From assembly GCA_002491195.1 (NCBI GenBank), contig DKVL01000081.1:1-49981 (forward strand): a stretch of 49,981 bases of DNA, in the 5' to 3' direction. A program made the position numbers and the translations under genes. The notes under the pieces were generated by a model. The model did not search any database, was not told where the DNA came from, and saw only the letters and a program-made list of their open reading frames with translations. This DNA comes from Lachnospiraceae bacterium UBA7179. GTDB taxonomy: Bacteria; Bacillota; Clostridia; Lachnospirales; Lachnospiraceae. Below are positions 1-8,011 of this stretch, piece after piece. The first letter of the stretch is position 1. The number at the start of each line of letters is the position of its first letter.

Positions 1-2
1 CC

Positions 3-1049
3 GTCAGTTTATTTTGCGCTTACGAAGCAGTGGAAAATTGGCAGATTCTTGCGCCGGTAAGAAATAATGTACAGGGTGTTTTGAATATCAATCATCTGCT
101 GCATGCAAAATATAGAGAACAGTATCTGGAATTGTCAGAAAGAGACCGATATAGAAAAATACCGCACAAGATGGGACCAGAGGAAATTGTATATGGAGAT
201 AAAGTCATTAATGTGGTAAATACTTCTATGAAAGAAGCATATCCGAAGAAAGAGGACAATTATATTGCAAACGGAGAGATTGGCATGGCCTGTGGAAAAT
301 TCGGAGTGACAGGAAAGGCGCTCGATTTTCTGAATGTCGAGTTTGCTTCGCAGATGGGATATACATATTCCTACACAAAGAGCGATTTTGGGGATGAGAC
401 GGCTGCGCCTTTGGAGCTTGCATATGCTCTGACTGTTCATAAAGCGCAGGGCAGTCAGTTTAAAAGTGTTATTCTCGTGCTGAGCAGCAAGTGTTTCCTG
501 TTGTCAAAAGAACTGTTATATACCGCATTGACGAGGCAGATCGAGAAGATATACATTTTATTTGATGAGGAAGCATATCATTTGAGAAAGTATTCTTCCA
601 TGGAGTATTCTGACATTGCAGGAAGATTTACGGATCTGTTTGCGCCGCCTAAGATTGTGGAAGTGAATAATCACTATTATGAGGAAGGATTGATACACAG
701 GGCTAAGGATGGGACGATGCTTCGCTCGAAGTCGGAAGTCATTATTGCGAATATGCTTTGTGACAATGGTATTGATTATTTGTATGAAGAAAAGCTTCCT
801 GTCGGAGACACATATAAACTCCCGGATTTTACAATAAAGGATGCTGCAACAGGTTCTCATATTATATGGGAACACTGTGGAATGCTTACGAATCCATTGT
901 ACAGGCAAAGATGGGAAGCAAAAAAGAGAATGTATGAATTAAATGGTTTTTCGGAAGAGAATGGAAATCTTATTGTAACAGAAGATTTACCAAACGGTGG
1001 TATTGACGCACAGGTCATTCAGGAAAAGATTGATACGTATTTGCTTTAG
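3..1049 (+). CDS. RecD-like/UvrD-type DNA helicase with C-terminal nuclease-like domain (5' end cut by window)
   Basis: The frame is open to the left edge, so only the C-terminal part is present. The stretch AYALTVHKAQGSQF is the helicase motif V region and LLYTALTRQ is a motif VI-like sequence of superfamily 1 helicases, typical of RecD2/UvrD C-terminal domains. After about residue 230 comes a second module: RSKSEVIIANML, then LPDFTI, then IIWEH. This matches the E...PD...(D/E)xK pattern of PD-(D/E)XK nucleases, as seen in helicase-nuclease fusions of mobile or defence loci. The role is ATP-driven DNA unwinding coupled to cleavage, by family knowledge. The ATG-like GTG at position 30 is internal and not the true start. 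The stop is followed by about 125 bp of AT-rich sequence without a clear terminator. Confidence 0.75.
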   Translation, partial: VSLFCAYEAVENWQILAPVRNNVQGVLNINHLLHAKYREQYLELSERDRYRKIPHKMGPEEIVYGDKVINVVNTSMKEAYPKKEDNYIANGEIGMACGKFGVTGKALDFLNVEFASQMGYTYSYTKSDFGDETAAPLELAYALTVHKAQGSQFKSVILVLSSKCFLLSKELLYTALTRQIEKIYILFDEEAYHLRKYSSMEYSDIAGRFTDLFAPPKIVEVNNHYYEEGLIHRAKDGTMLRSKSEVIIANMLCDNGIDYLYEEKLPVGDTYKLPDFTIKDAATGSHIIWEHCGMLTNPLYRQRWEAKKRMYELNGFSEENGNLIVTEDLPNGGIDAQVIQEKIDTYLL

Positions 1050-1173
1050 CGCATTATTGGAAGGATATGCTTAAACAAAGATGAACCCTTCTTTCATGCC
1101 GGATGGAAATATGGTTTACCAGGTAACCTTTAACGATTATTGTATATGTTTTTGGAAACAGCGAACATTCTCC

Positions 1174-1202
1174 TTGACACTGTTTTTTAATGATGCTAGT
1201 AT
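1174..1202 (+). promoter_or_regulatory. Sigma-70-type promoter for aspS
   Basis: TTGACA at 1174-1179 and TAGTAT at 1197-1202 are separated by 17 bp. They lie about 58 bp before the aspS ATG, and no other gene lies between. The rest of the 1050-1259 gap shows nothing else I can name. Confidence 0.7.
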
Positions 1203-1259
1203 TAAAAACAGTAAACAGGCACATATTGTGCTAATATAAGAGAAAAGGATAATAAGAAA

Positions 1260-3026
1260 ATGCAGGGACGTACACATAATTGTAACCAGCTGCGGCTGGA
1301 AAATGTCGGAGAGGAAGTAAAACTGGTAGGTTGGTATGACAATCTGCGCAAGGTCAGCAAAAATTTAGGTTTTTTGATTCTCAGGGATTTTTATGGAAAG
1401 ACACAGATTGTTGTCGAGACAGAGGAGATCATGGAGCAGCTTAGCGGCATCAATAATGAGTCCACGCTTGAGATCGTCGGAACAGTGCGTGAGCGCAGTG
1501 CCAAGAATCGTAAGATGGAGACTGGTGATATCGAGATCGTACCGTCGAAGGTCACTGTCTTGGGAAAGTGCCAGTACAATGAGCTGCCTTTCCAGATCGA
1601 CCACTCCAAGGAGGCGGACGAGAATACCCGGTTGAAATACCGCTACCTGGATCTGCGCAATCCCAACGTGAAAGAAAAGATTGTGCTCAGGAGCAAGATC
1701 GTTGCAGACCTTCGCGCAGCGATGATCGGTCATGACTTTATGGAGATCACAACGCCGATTCTGACGTGCTCTTCTCCAGAGGGTGCGCGCGATTATCTCG
1801 TGCCGTCAAGAAACCACCCGGGAAAATTTTATGCGCTGCCGCAGGCGCCGCAGCAGTTCAAGCAGCTGTTGATGGCTTCGGGATTTGACCGGTATTTCCA
1901 GATTGCCCCTTGTTTCCGCGATGAGGACGCGAGGGCGGACCGCTCGCCGGGAGAATTTTACCAGCTCGATATGGAGATGGCGTTTGCCAGTCAGGACGAT
2001 GTGTTTACGATCTTAGAGGATGTGCTGCCTCCAATCTTTGCGAAGTATGGAATCTATCATGAGGCTTCCAAACCGCCATTTCAGAGAATACCGTATCTGG
2101 AAGCGATGGAGAAATATGGTTCGGACAAGCCGGATCTGCGTATTGATCTGTTGGTGCAGGATGCAACAGATGTGCTTGCTGACTGCGGTTTTGAGCCGTT
2201 TGCTGGAAAGAACATAAAAGCGGTTGTCGCAGATAACTTTACAGGGACGAGAAAACAGATTGACAAGATGTGCGCGGATATCGAGGTTGTGAGTGCGCAG
2301 AAGACATACTGGTTCCGTCTTGATGAAAATGGGGAACTTGTCGGCGGTATCTCCAAATTTGTGCAGGAGAAAAAAGCGGCAGTGATCGAAGTGCTTGGAT
2401 TAAAAAATGGCAGCTTTGTCGCGCTTTCCGCAGGAGATCTGCGAACAGCACAGAAGACGGCGGGCGTGATCCGAAAGACACTTGCCAATACATTTGACGG
2501 TTATATGAAGAAAGAATGTTATGAATTTTGCTGGATTGTCGATTTCCCGATGTACGAGATCGGTGAAGAGTCGGGTGAGCTGGAGTTCTGCCACAATCCG
2601 TTCTCCATGCCGCAGGGCGGTGTGGAGGCGCTGGAAACGAAGGAACCGCTTGACATTCTCGCATATCAGTATGACCTTGTGTGCAACGGCGTTGAGTTGT
2701 CATCCGGCGCAGTCCGCAACCATGATCCCGAGATTATGGTGAAGGCATTCCAGATCGTGGGACTTGGCGAGGAGGACGTGAAGGCGAAGTTTCCCGCGAT
2801 GTACAATGCATTCTGCTATGGAGCACCACCACACGCAGGCATTGCACCTGGCGTTGACCGTATGGTAATGCTGATCGCTGGTGAGGAGAGTATCCGCGAG
2901 ATCATCCCGTTCCCGATGAATAAGACCGCGCAGGATGTGATGATGGGGGCGCCCGCTACTGTGGACGACAAGCAGCTTCGCGATGTGCATATCCAGATTG
3001 TAAAGGATGCGGAGAAGAAATTGTAA
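1260..3026 (+). CDS. aspS: Aspartate--tRNA ligase (bacterial type)
   Basis: This 588-residue protein charges tRNA-Asp with aspartate in the cytoplasm. An N-terminal OB-fold anticodon-binding domain (GEEVKLVGWYDNLRKV, about residues 15-105) is followed by the class II catalytic core. Motif 2 is FRDEDARADRSPGEFYQLD near residue 218. A GAD insertion domain at about 285-400 marks the bacterial rather than the archaeal/eukaryal form, and motif 3 is GVDRMVML near residue 532. Length is normal for bacterial AspRS. Motif 2 carries a small insertion around SPGEF relative to the usual RQPEFTQ, with the arginine kept. The start ATG follows AGAAAAGGA. The gene has its own promoter, and a tRNA gene follows it. 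Confidence 0.96.
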   Translation: MQGRTHNCNQLRLENVGEEVKLVGWYDNLRKVSKNLGFLILRDFYGKTQIVVETEEIMEQLSGINNESTLEIVGTVRERSAKNRKMETGDIEIVPSKVTVLGKCQYNELPFQIDHSKEADENTRLKYRYLDLRNPNVKEKIVLRSKIVADLRAAMIGHDFMEITTPILTCSSPEGARDYLVPSRNHPGKFYALPQAPQQFKQLLMASGFDRYFQIAPCFRDEDARADRSPGEFYQLDMEMAFASQDDVFTILEDVLPPIFAKYGIYHEASKPPFQRIPYLEAMEKYGSDKPDLRIDLLVQDATDVLADCGFEPFAGKNIKAVVADNFTGTRKQIDKMCADIEVVSAQKTYWFRLDENGELVGGISKFVQEKKAAVIEVLGLKNGSFVALSAGDLRTAQKTAGVIRKTLANTFDGYMKKECYEFCWIVDFPMYEIGEESGELEFCHNPFSMPQGGVEALETKEPLDILAYQYDLVCNGVELSSGAVRNHDPEIMVKAFQIVGLGEEDVKAKFPAMYNAFCYGAPPHAGIAPGVDRMVMLIAGEESIREIIPFPMNKTAQDVMMGAPATVDDKQLRDVHIQIVKDAEKKL

Positions 3027-3068
3027 AAATTGCTTGCCTTTTTGATATAATTGTGATTAAATAATACT

Positions 3069-3089
3069 TGTCAGGGCGAAGCCCTGACA
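3069..3089. repeat. Perfect 9-bp hairpin just before tRNA-Tyr
   Basis: TGTCAGGGC, a GAA loop and GCCCTGACA form a perfect 9-bp stem ending 3 bp before the tRNA acceptor stem. No T-run follows, so it is not a classical terminator. It could protect the aspS mRNA 3' end or mark tRNA precursor processing. Function unknown. Confidence 0.5.
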
Positions 3090-3092
3090 TAT

Positions 3093-3174
3093 GGGTGGAT
3101 TCCCGAGTGGCCAAAGGGGACAGACTGTAAATCTGCTGCTTTATGCTTCGGTGGTTCGAATCCACCTCCACCCA
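3093..3174 (+). tRNA. tRNA-Tyr (GTA anticodon)
   Basis: GGGTGGA at 3093-3099 pairs with TCCACCC at 3167-3173, with A as discriminator. The anticodon loop CTGTAAA carries GTA, reading tyrosine codons. The T-arm is GGTGG-TTCGAAT-CCACC. A long variable arm makes it a type II tRNA, as expected for bacterial tRNA-Tyr. CCA is not encoded, so it must be added after transcription. The fifth anticodon-stem pair appears to be an A-C mismatch. Confidence 0.93.
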
Positions 3175-3192
3175 TTTTTGATGTACACCGTT

Positions 3193-3222
3193 AGGAATAT
3201 CTATGTAGTGATATTCCTTTTT
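3193..3222 (+). terminator. Rho-independent terminator after tRNA-Tyr
   Basis: AGGAATATC (3193-3201) and GATATTCCT (3210-3218) form a 9-bp stem with an 8-nt loop, ending in a run of T. It lies 18 bp after the tRNA. Confidence 0.75.
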
Positions 3223-3241
3223 GTTTGCACAGCCTGATGCA

Positions 3242-3260
3242 ATGTGAAAAAATTTCACAT
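3242..3260. promoter_or_regulatory. Perfect 8-3-8 palindrome
   Basis: ATGTGAAA, AAA, TTTCACAT is a perfect inverted repeat in the intergenic region before the C39-like protease. The symmetry suits a dimeric regulator, but no regulator can be assigned to it. Confidence 0.35.
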
Positions 3261-3262
3261 AA

Positions 3263-3397
3263 ACCTGGTTCTATCTGCACAGCATGGAGCGCAGTGATAC
3301 CACCGGCGAGCTGGAGACAGTCTCGGAGGAGTATGTCTTTGACAGCAGCAGGGAGAATGGGGAATTTCGGGTGGACGCGGCGGCGTGCGGGCGGTAG
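3263..3397 (+). pseudogene. Possible short coding remnant upstream of the C39-like protease
   Basis: The frame between the stop at 3260 and the TAG at 3395 reads as a well-formed acidic stretch, including MERSDTTGELETVSEEYVFD, with GC-rich third positions like its neighbours. It has no ribosome site and starts abruptly after the palindrome at 3242-3260. It may be the C-terminal end of a lost gene. No family recognised; it may also be chance. Confidence 0.25.
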
Positions 3398-3443
3398 GAG
3401 CCACAAATGCATAGTATTTGAAGCGATGCGAAAGGAGCGTAAA

Positions 3444-4055
3444 ATGAGAAGGACAAAATCAAAACAAGTGAAGATCGCTCTGTTCTGTTTTTTGTTGGGA
3501 TGCGGTATGTTAGGGGCAGTTTTTTTGGCATTGCGGCTGCGGGGAAGTGTCGTTGTGAAATTCGGTGAGACGCAACTGGCTGCGGGGGAAGCCATGTCCT
3601 ATCGTCAGGATGACAAAATGTGGGCAGATGATACGCTGGGGGATTCGGGTTTTACCATGCGGTCCTCTGGCTGTCTGGTGACATGCATTGCGGCTGCGGT
3701 CAGTATGGAGACTGGAAATGAGGTTACGCCGGGCGCACTGAATCATCTTTTTTCGGAAAATCAGGTGTACGACAGTGAAGGAAATGTTCAGTGGGCGGCA
3801 ATTGAGGAGATCGAAGGATATTCTGTAGATGTTTTTCAGGAGGTATCAGAGCCTGAGATTGCGCAAAATCTTGCATTTGGGCATTATCCAATTGTGCGGG
3901 TACGGATGCATGGAATTGGTAGTTTTCACTATGTGTTAATTGTGGGCGTAGAGGACGGGAAGTACATCTGTATGGATCCGCTGGAGGACGAATTGACAAG
4001 ATTATCCCGCTATTGGAACAGAGTGTACGCAGTGCGGGTGGTGTATGCAGAATAA
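3444..4055 (+). CDS. Membrane-anchored C39-like cysteine peptidase family protein
   Basis: This 203-residue protein has a single N-terminal membrane segment (about residues 8-31), so the rest is probably extracellular. The catalytic layout is that of C39-like/papain-fold proteins: Gln55 in RQDDKMW, Cys77 in RSSGCLVTC, His162 in FHYVLIVG and Asp178 in MDP. In this family such domains cleave or bind peptides at the cell surface; the substrate here is unknown. The ATG at 3444 is chosen because AAAGGAG lies 7 bp upstream. The open frame extends upstream to 3225, but that part is basic, unconserved-looking and without a ribosome site. The gene stands alone between the tRNA and a large palindromic element. 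Confidence 0.72.
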   Translation: MRRTKSKQVKIALFCFLLGCGMLGAVFLALRLRGSVVVKFGETQLAAGEAMSYRQDDKMWADDTLGDSGFTMRSSGCLVTCIAAAVSMETGNEVTPGALNHLFSENQVYDSEGNVQWAAIEEIEGYSVDVFQEVSEPEIAQNLAFGHYPIVRVRMHGIGSFHYVLIVGVEDGKYICMDPLEDELTRLSRYWNRVYAVRVVYAE

Positions 4056-4075
4056 AGGCATTGTATGTAATTATT

Positions 4076-4372
4076 GTTACAGTTCAACCTAGGACTTTGC
4101 ACCGCACTGCAAAGTCCGTAAGAAAACGTAGCGGTTGAGATGCATCAAGCCATGGTACATGGCTTTGACATCGCGAAGCGATTGTGCATGGCTTGATGCG
4201 TTACAGTTCAGCAAGGCTGAACTGTAGTTACTGTTCACTCCGTTTCAGTAACGGGCAAAAATCCATGCAAAATTTGCTTCGCAAATGGATTTTTGCATCT
4301 CAATCGGTACGTTTTCTCACGGAATGCGCAGTTCAGCGCATTCCTGATCTGTGAACAGTAACAAACTGTAAC
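4076..4372. repeat. Large nested palindromic non-coding element, copy 1
   Basis: GTTACAGTT (4076-4084) pairs with AACTGTAAC (4364-4372). Inside are a second pair, GTTACTGTTCAC (4227-4238) with GTGAACAGTAAC (4351-4362), and several hairpins: GGACTTTGCA with TGCAAAGTCC, GCATCAAGCCATG with CATGGCTTGATGC, ACAGTTCAGC with GCTGAACTGT, and GGAATGCGC with GCGCATTCC. No coding frame fits. It shares the 12-bp arms and the words GAAAACGTA and GGATTTTTGCAT with the element at 7373-7538, so both belong to one dispersed family. It fills almost the whole gap before the pfkA promoter. Confidence 0.7.
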
Positions 4373-4405
4373 TATTTATTTTATTCAAAAAATTTCCAGA
4401 TTAAG

Positions 4406-4434
4406 TTGTTCGAATCGGAAAAAAGGTTTATAAT
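4406..4434 (+). promoter_or_regulatory. Sigma-70-type promoter for pfkA
   Basis: TTGTTC (4406-4411), a 17-bp spacer and a perfect TATAAT (4429-4434). It would give a leader of about 120 nt that contains the hairpin at 4444-4493. Confidence 0.7.
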
Positions 4435-4443
4435 GGTTACAGG

Positions 4444-4493
4444 TTGCCATGCAGAGGGGATTGACAGATCAGTCTAATGCCCTGCCATGGCAA
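4444..4493 (+). other. Leader hairpin of pfkA
   Basis: TTGCCATGCAGAGGG pairs with CCCTGCCATGGCAA with one bulge on each side, across a loop of about 21 nt. It starts about 10 nt after the predicted -10 box. No T-run follows, so it is more likely an mRNA-stabilising 5' structure or a regulatory fold than a terminator. No known riboswitch recognised. Confidence 0.4.
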
Positions 4494-4562
4494 AACAGCA
4501 TATAAACACATTAATATGGAAATAATAATGCGCAGACACTGAATGCGAAGAAGGAGGTTCCC

Positions 4563-5636
4563 ATGATAAGAATCGGAATGTTAACAAGTGGCGGCGACTG
4601 CCAGGCGCTTAACGCGGCGATGCGCGGCGTGGCAAAGGGATTGTTCAATGCTGGCAAGGAAGTGGAGTTGTTTGGTTTCCTTGACGGATACAAAGGGCTG
4701 ATCTATGGCAAGTACAAGATGCTCTCACCGTCAGATTTTTCAGGAATACTAACAAAGGGTGGTACAATCCTTGGCAGTTCCCGTATGCCGTTCAAGAATA
4801 TGCGTGAGCCGGACGAAAACGGGCTGGACAAGGTGGAGGCGATGAAGCACAATTATTACAAGTTAAGCCTTGACTGTCTGGTAATCCTTGGCGGTAACGG
4901 TACGCACAAGACGGCAAACCTGCTGCGCGAGGAGGGGCTGAATGTCGTGACACTGCCAAAGACGATCGACAACGATCTCTGGGGAACCGACATGACCTTT
5001 GGATTCCAGAGCGCGGTTGATATCGCGACACAGTGCATCGATCAGATTCACACGACTGCCGCGTCGCACGGACGTGTATTTATCGTGGAAGTGATGGGAC
5101 ACAAGGTAGGATACCTGACGCTCAATGCAGGTATGGCAGGCGGTGCGGATATTATTCTGATTCCGGAGATTCCGTATGATATTGACAAGATCATCAAGGC
5201 AATCAAGAAGCGTTCCGACCGGGGCAGTAAGTTTACGATCCTTGCGGTAGCAGAGGGTGCGATATCAAAAGAGGTAGCCGCACTTTCCAAGAAAGAATAT
5301 AAGAAGTATATGGCGGAGTACAAATACCCTAGCGTTTCCTATGAGATCGCAGAGAAAATCAAGGAAAAGAGCGGTATGGAAGTGCGTGTCACTGTGCCTG
5401 GACACACACAGAGAGGCGGCAGTCCGAATTCTTATGACAGGGTGTTTGCAAGCAGACTTGGCGCAGAGGCGTCCAAGCTGATCCTCAAGGGCGAGTACGG
5501 CTACATGGTCGGTTATCAGAACAGAGAGGTTGTCAAAGTGCCGCTTGCGGATGTGGCTGGCAAACTCAAGATGGTTGATCCGGACTCTACGATCATCAAG
5601 GAAGCAAAGATGCTCGGCATCAGTTTTGGCGATTAA
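4563..5636 (+). CDS. pfkA: 6-phosphofructokinase (PfkA superfamily, atypical group)
   Basis: This 357-residue protein phosphorylates fructose-6-phosphate to fructose-1,6-bisphosphate in glycolysis. Visible motifs are SGGD (9-12), GGNGT (110-114), PKTIDND (132-138, with catalytic-type Asp136 and Asp138) and the MGHKVGYL helix. The phosphoryl-donor signature is mixed. In the E. coli enzyme the positions read GGDG and PGTIDND, and in pyrophosphate enzymes GGDD and PKTIDND. Here they are GGNG and PKTIDND. The glycine points to ATP and the lysine is shared with PPi enzymes, so ATP is favoured but not certain. AAGGAGG lies 4 bp before the ATG. It is a single-gene transcription unit ending at the hairpin at 5649-5687. 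Confidence 0.93.
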   Translation: MIRIGMLTSGGDCQALNAAMRGVAKGLFNAGKEVELFGFLDGYKGLIYGKYKMLSPSDFSGILTKGGTILGSSRMPFKNMREPDENGLDKVEAMKHNYYKLSLDCLVILGGNGTHKTANLLREEGLNVVTLPKTIDNDLWGTDMTFGFQSAVDIATQCIDQIHTTAASHGRVFIVEVMGHKVGYLTLNAGMAGGADIILIPEIPYDIDKIIKAIKKRSDRGSKFTILAVAEGAISKEVAALSKKEYKKYMAEYKYPSVSYEIAEKIKEKSGMEVRVTVPGHTQRGGSPNSYDRVFASRLGAEASKLILKGEYGYMVGYQNREVVKVPLADVAGKLKMVDPDSTIIKEAKMLGISFGD

Positions 5637-5648
5637 TCAATAAAAATA

Positions 5649-5687
5649 AAAGTTCCACTGGCTTGATCGTGCCAGTGGAACTTTTTT
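5649..5687. terminator. Bidirectional Rho-independent terminator
   Basis: GTTCCACTGGC (5652-5662) and GCCAGTGGAAC (5671-5681) form an 11-bp stem flanked by A-rich and T-rich sequence. It works on paper for both convergent genes, pfkA and the minus-strand surface protein. Confidence 0.85.
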
Positions 5688-5749
5688 ATGCACAGGCCCG
5701 AGCGCGAGCAGGGGAAAATCTTCCCTGCCCGATTTGTCTGACACAAAGG

Positions 5750-7243
5750 TCAGGTATTGTTTGCAGTAGTTGTGGTTATCGTGGAAGCAGCATTTATGCG
5801 GTAAAATGTGGGAACGGAGTTGGTGGTAACATACCATACAACCTCTCCGTTATGGAGAATCGGCTGGCAGTCGGACAATGCTGCATTCGCTGTGGCGATT
5901 GCGCCGATCGTGCCGCCGTCCGCATATCTGGTATAATAGAAAGTACCAGCAGCATCTGTCCACATCAGATATCCGCCATCAAGCCCTGTTGGAACCAGAA
6001 CAGGAGTCTGCATTCCGGCGGATGCTGTCAGTGGGGTTACGGTGGAGTTCAATCCGTTTTTGCTGGTATAACCGATGTAGATCTCGCGCGCACCACGGTT
6101 TCCGCCATCATAGTTCAATGCAGTTACATAGCCGTTTGCAGTTTCCGCGAAACCGCCCACAGATGCTCCTGTATAGTTATCTCCTGTCTGACCAGGGAAA
6201 GCCAGCAGAGTGCTGTTATCAACGCCGCCGCTGAATTTGTCACCGCCGCCTTTTGCTCCTTTATATCGCATCAATACGATACTGCGCGGGTAGGCGTCAC
6301 CGTGATCCAGAGTAACAATGTTCTTGTTCTGATCAACGAGGACAAACTGGTTGAAAGAGTGGCTGACATAACCTACACTGCTGTTCATGACAATATGATA
6401 GGAATCCGTGAGTGCCATGTCACTTTGACGCACTGCAAGTGTCATGTTTGCCTGATGATTTTTTCCGTCGCGGGAAGATGCATACATTTCATGGCAAGTA
6501 CGGATATACAGGTAATCACCGTATTCTGCGCAGCGGACAGCACCTGCATCAAACGGGACAGTGGTATTGGCGCCGCGAAGGCTTGCCTGCCCCAGACGTT
6601 TCCAGTCCTTGGAATATTTCACGACGCGGACAACCTCTTTGCCGTTGTCCTGAGAGGCATTTTCCTGTCCGAAGATCACGAAATTATAGTCTTTCCCAGC
6701 ATAAAAACCGCCCCAGATGGATAGTTCCATAGGGATCGTGCGGGTTGAGCGCAGGTAGTAACTGTTGTCGTAATCTTCTACTACGATCTCTCCATTGATA
6801 TACTCTACCCGGGTAACGCCTCCGATCTGGTTTTCGTACAGATAAGATTTGACTGTATCAGCCCAGTTCCAATTGTAGTTGTTGTACCAGCGGTAGTTCT
6901 GGGCATCTTTGTTGAAGGATACGGAAGGCGTGAGGTTGGATGGAACTGGGGTGTCAGGCATTGTCTCTGCTGCACCCTGATAAGGTAGTACGTTTGCGGG
7001 ATCAAACGTCAATACATTGTAGGGTGTCCGTCCTTCTTTTACGCCGCATGTGACATAGTGTTGGTAGAGCACCTCCGCAGATACTCCTGCTGGAAATGCA
7101 GCAGCGACATCGGGATTTTGTTCCAGATACCATTCCGCGTCAAATATATTGCCGTCAGCCATATATTCCGGGGCAGCATACACAGGAAAACTGCTTCCGA
7201 GGAGCATGACAGCCAACGCTGTGATCAGTAATTTTTTCTTCAT
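5750..7243 (-). CDS. Secreted surface protein with NPDV-type N-terminal motif
   Basis: This 497-residue protein has a clear signal peptide (MKKKLLITALAVMLLG... ending near VYAAP). Directly after it comes FDAEWYLEQNPDVAAAF followed by HYVTCGVKEGRTPYN. This 50-residue module recurs in surface proteins of clostridia. The remaining 400 residues are rich in Gly, Asn, Tyr and Thr, with repeating beta-strand patterns such as YLYIRTCHEMYAS and NYTGASVGGFAET that suggest a beta-propeller-like fold. No enzyme motif or cell-wall anchor is visible, so it may be released. The ATG at 7243 has GGAGG 5 bp upstream; the longer in-frame start would put charged residues before the signal peptide. It has its own promoter. 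Confidence 0.8.
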   Translation of the reverse strand: MKKKLLITALAVMLLGSSFPVYAAPEYMADGNIFDAEWYLEQNPDVAAAFPAGVSAEVLYQHYVTCGVKEGRTPYNVLTFDPANVLPYQGAAETMPDTPVPSNLTPSVSFNKDAQNYRWYNNYNWNWADTVKSYLYENQIGGVTRVEYINGEIVVEDYDNSYYLRSTRTIPMELSIWGGFYAGKDYNFVIFGQENASQDNGKEVVRVVKYSKDWKRLGQASLRGANTTVPFDAGAVRCAEYGDYLYIRTCHEMYASSRDGKNHQANMTLAVRQSDMALTDSYHIVMNSSVGYVSHSFNQFVLVDQNKNIVTLDHGDAYPRSIVLMRYKGAKGGGDKFSGGVDNSTLLAFPGQTGDNYTGASVGGFAETANGYVTALNYDGGNRGAREIYIGYTSKNGLNSTVTPLTASAGMQTPVLVPTGLDGGYLMWTDAAGTFYYTRYADGGTIGAIATANAALSDCQPILHNGEVVWYVTTNSVPTFYRINAASTITTTTANNT

Positions 7244-7330
7244 GATTCCTCCATTCTTCTGCTTTAGACGTTGTTTGTACCTGGCAAACAAGGAGCAGAA
7301 AACGATTGATATTGACAAGTTATCTCTATT

Positions 7331-7358
7331 ATTATAGCATTTTCGTACAGTTTGTCAA
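7331..7358 (-). promoter_or_regulatory. Promoter of the minus-strand surface protein gene
   Basis: Read on the minus strand: TTGACA (7358-7353), a 16-bp spacer and TATAAT (7336-7331) preceded by TGC, an extended -10. A 7-bp inverted repeat TTGTTTG/CAAACAA at 7271-7291 lies in the leader and could be an operator. Confidence 0.75.
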
Positions 7359-7372
7359 TGAAGAGGTAAGCG

Positions 7373-7538
7373 GTTACTGTTCACACAGGACTTAGCATTT
7401 ACTGCTAATTATGGCTTTACAAGCCACGTACGAAAACGTACATGTGTCAAGCAAAAATTCATTTGCGCAACGAACGAAGTTCGTTTTGCAATTTTTGCAT
7501 GGATTTTTGCATGTTACTGGAACGAAGTGAACAGTAAC
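7373..7538. repeat. Large nested palindromic non-coding element, copy 2
   Basis: Perfect 12-bp terminal arms GTTACTGTTCAC (7373-7384) and GTGAACAGTAAC (7527-7538) are identical to the inner arms of the element at 4227-4362. Inside are AACGAAC/GTTCGTT, GCAAAAATT/AATTTTTGC and CGTACGAAAACGTAC. It sits between the divergent promoters of the surface protein and the Spx-like gene. Confidence 0.7.
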
Positions 7539-7577
7539 GGCAGGCGGGTGAAATCGTAACGGAATAGGATTTGAATA

Positions 7578-7606
7578 TTGCCTAAAATGCTAGAGACAGG
7601 TATACT
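7578..7606 (+). promoter_or_regulatory. Promoter of the Spx/ArsC-like gene
   Basis: TTGCCT (7578-7583), a 17-bp spacer and TATACT (7601-7606), 33 bp before the start codon at 7639. Confidence 0.65.
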
Positions 7607-7638
7607 ATAGATAGCGTTTATTCAGGAGGTTGAAGAGT

Positions 7639-7998
7639 ATGAAACCGATAATCTTATGTTATGACAAATGCACTACTTGTAAAAAGGCGTTAAAATGGGT
7701 TGAGGAGATGGGTTGTGATGTGATAATACGCCCTGTTAAGGAAGAAAATCCAACAGCAGATGAGTTAAAACAGTGGCATGAAAAGAGCGGTCTGCCGCTG
7801 AAGCGTTTTTTTAATACAAGTGGAAATCGATACAAGGAGCTTAATCTCAAGGACAAGCTGCCAGAGATGAGTGAGGAAGAGCAGTATGAGCTGCTGGCAT
7901 CGGACGGAATGTTGGTAAAACGCCCTCTTCTGGTAGCAGAAAGCGGGATCTGTCCGGGATTTCAGCAGGGACAGTGGGAGAAAATCCTGAATGGATAA
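7639..7998 (+). CDS. ArsC/Spx-family thioredoxin-fold protein
   Basis: This 119-residue protein has the family layout: N-terminal strand, then CYDKCTTCKKAL with a CxxC pair, and C-terminal VKRPLLV, the cis-proline-containing RP loop of ArsC/Spx folds. Members act as arsenate-reductase-like redox proteins or as RNA-polymerase-binding regulators (Spx, MgsR). It most resembles the YffB/Spx-like group of unknown substrate. The ATG at 7639 is preferred because AGGAGG lies 9 bp upstream; a TTG at 7630 directly abuts the ribosome site and is unlikely. The AraC gene follows after 13 bp and is probably co-transcribed. Confidence 0.82.
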   Translation: MKPIILCYDKCTTCKKALKWVEEMGCDVIIRPVKEENPTADELKQWHEKSGLPLKRFFNTSGNRYKELNLKDKLPEMSEEEQYELLASDGMLVKRPLLVAESGICPGFQQGQWEKILNG

Positions 7999-8011
7999 GT
8001 AGGAGTAGAGA

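Noticed and set aside
3069..3089. Terminator of aspS
   Set aside because: The stem is perfect but no T-run follows and the tRNA starts 3 bp later.
5663..6724. Long plus-strand open frame of 353 codons
   Set aside because: It lies antisense to the surface-protein gene, which has a signal peptide, ribosome site and promoter. The plus-strand product is Cys/Ser/Ile-rich without any domain.
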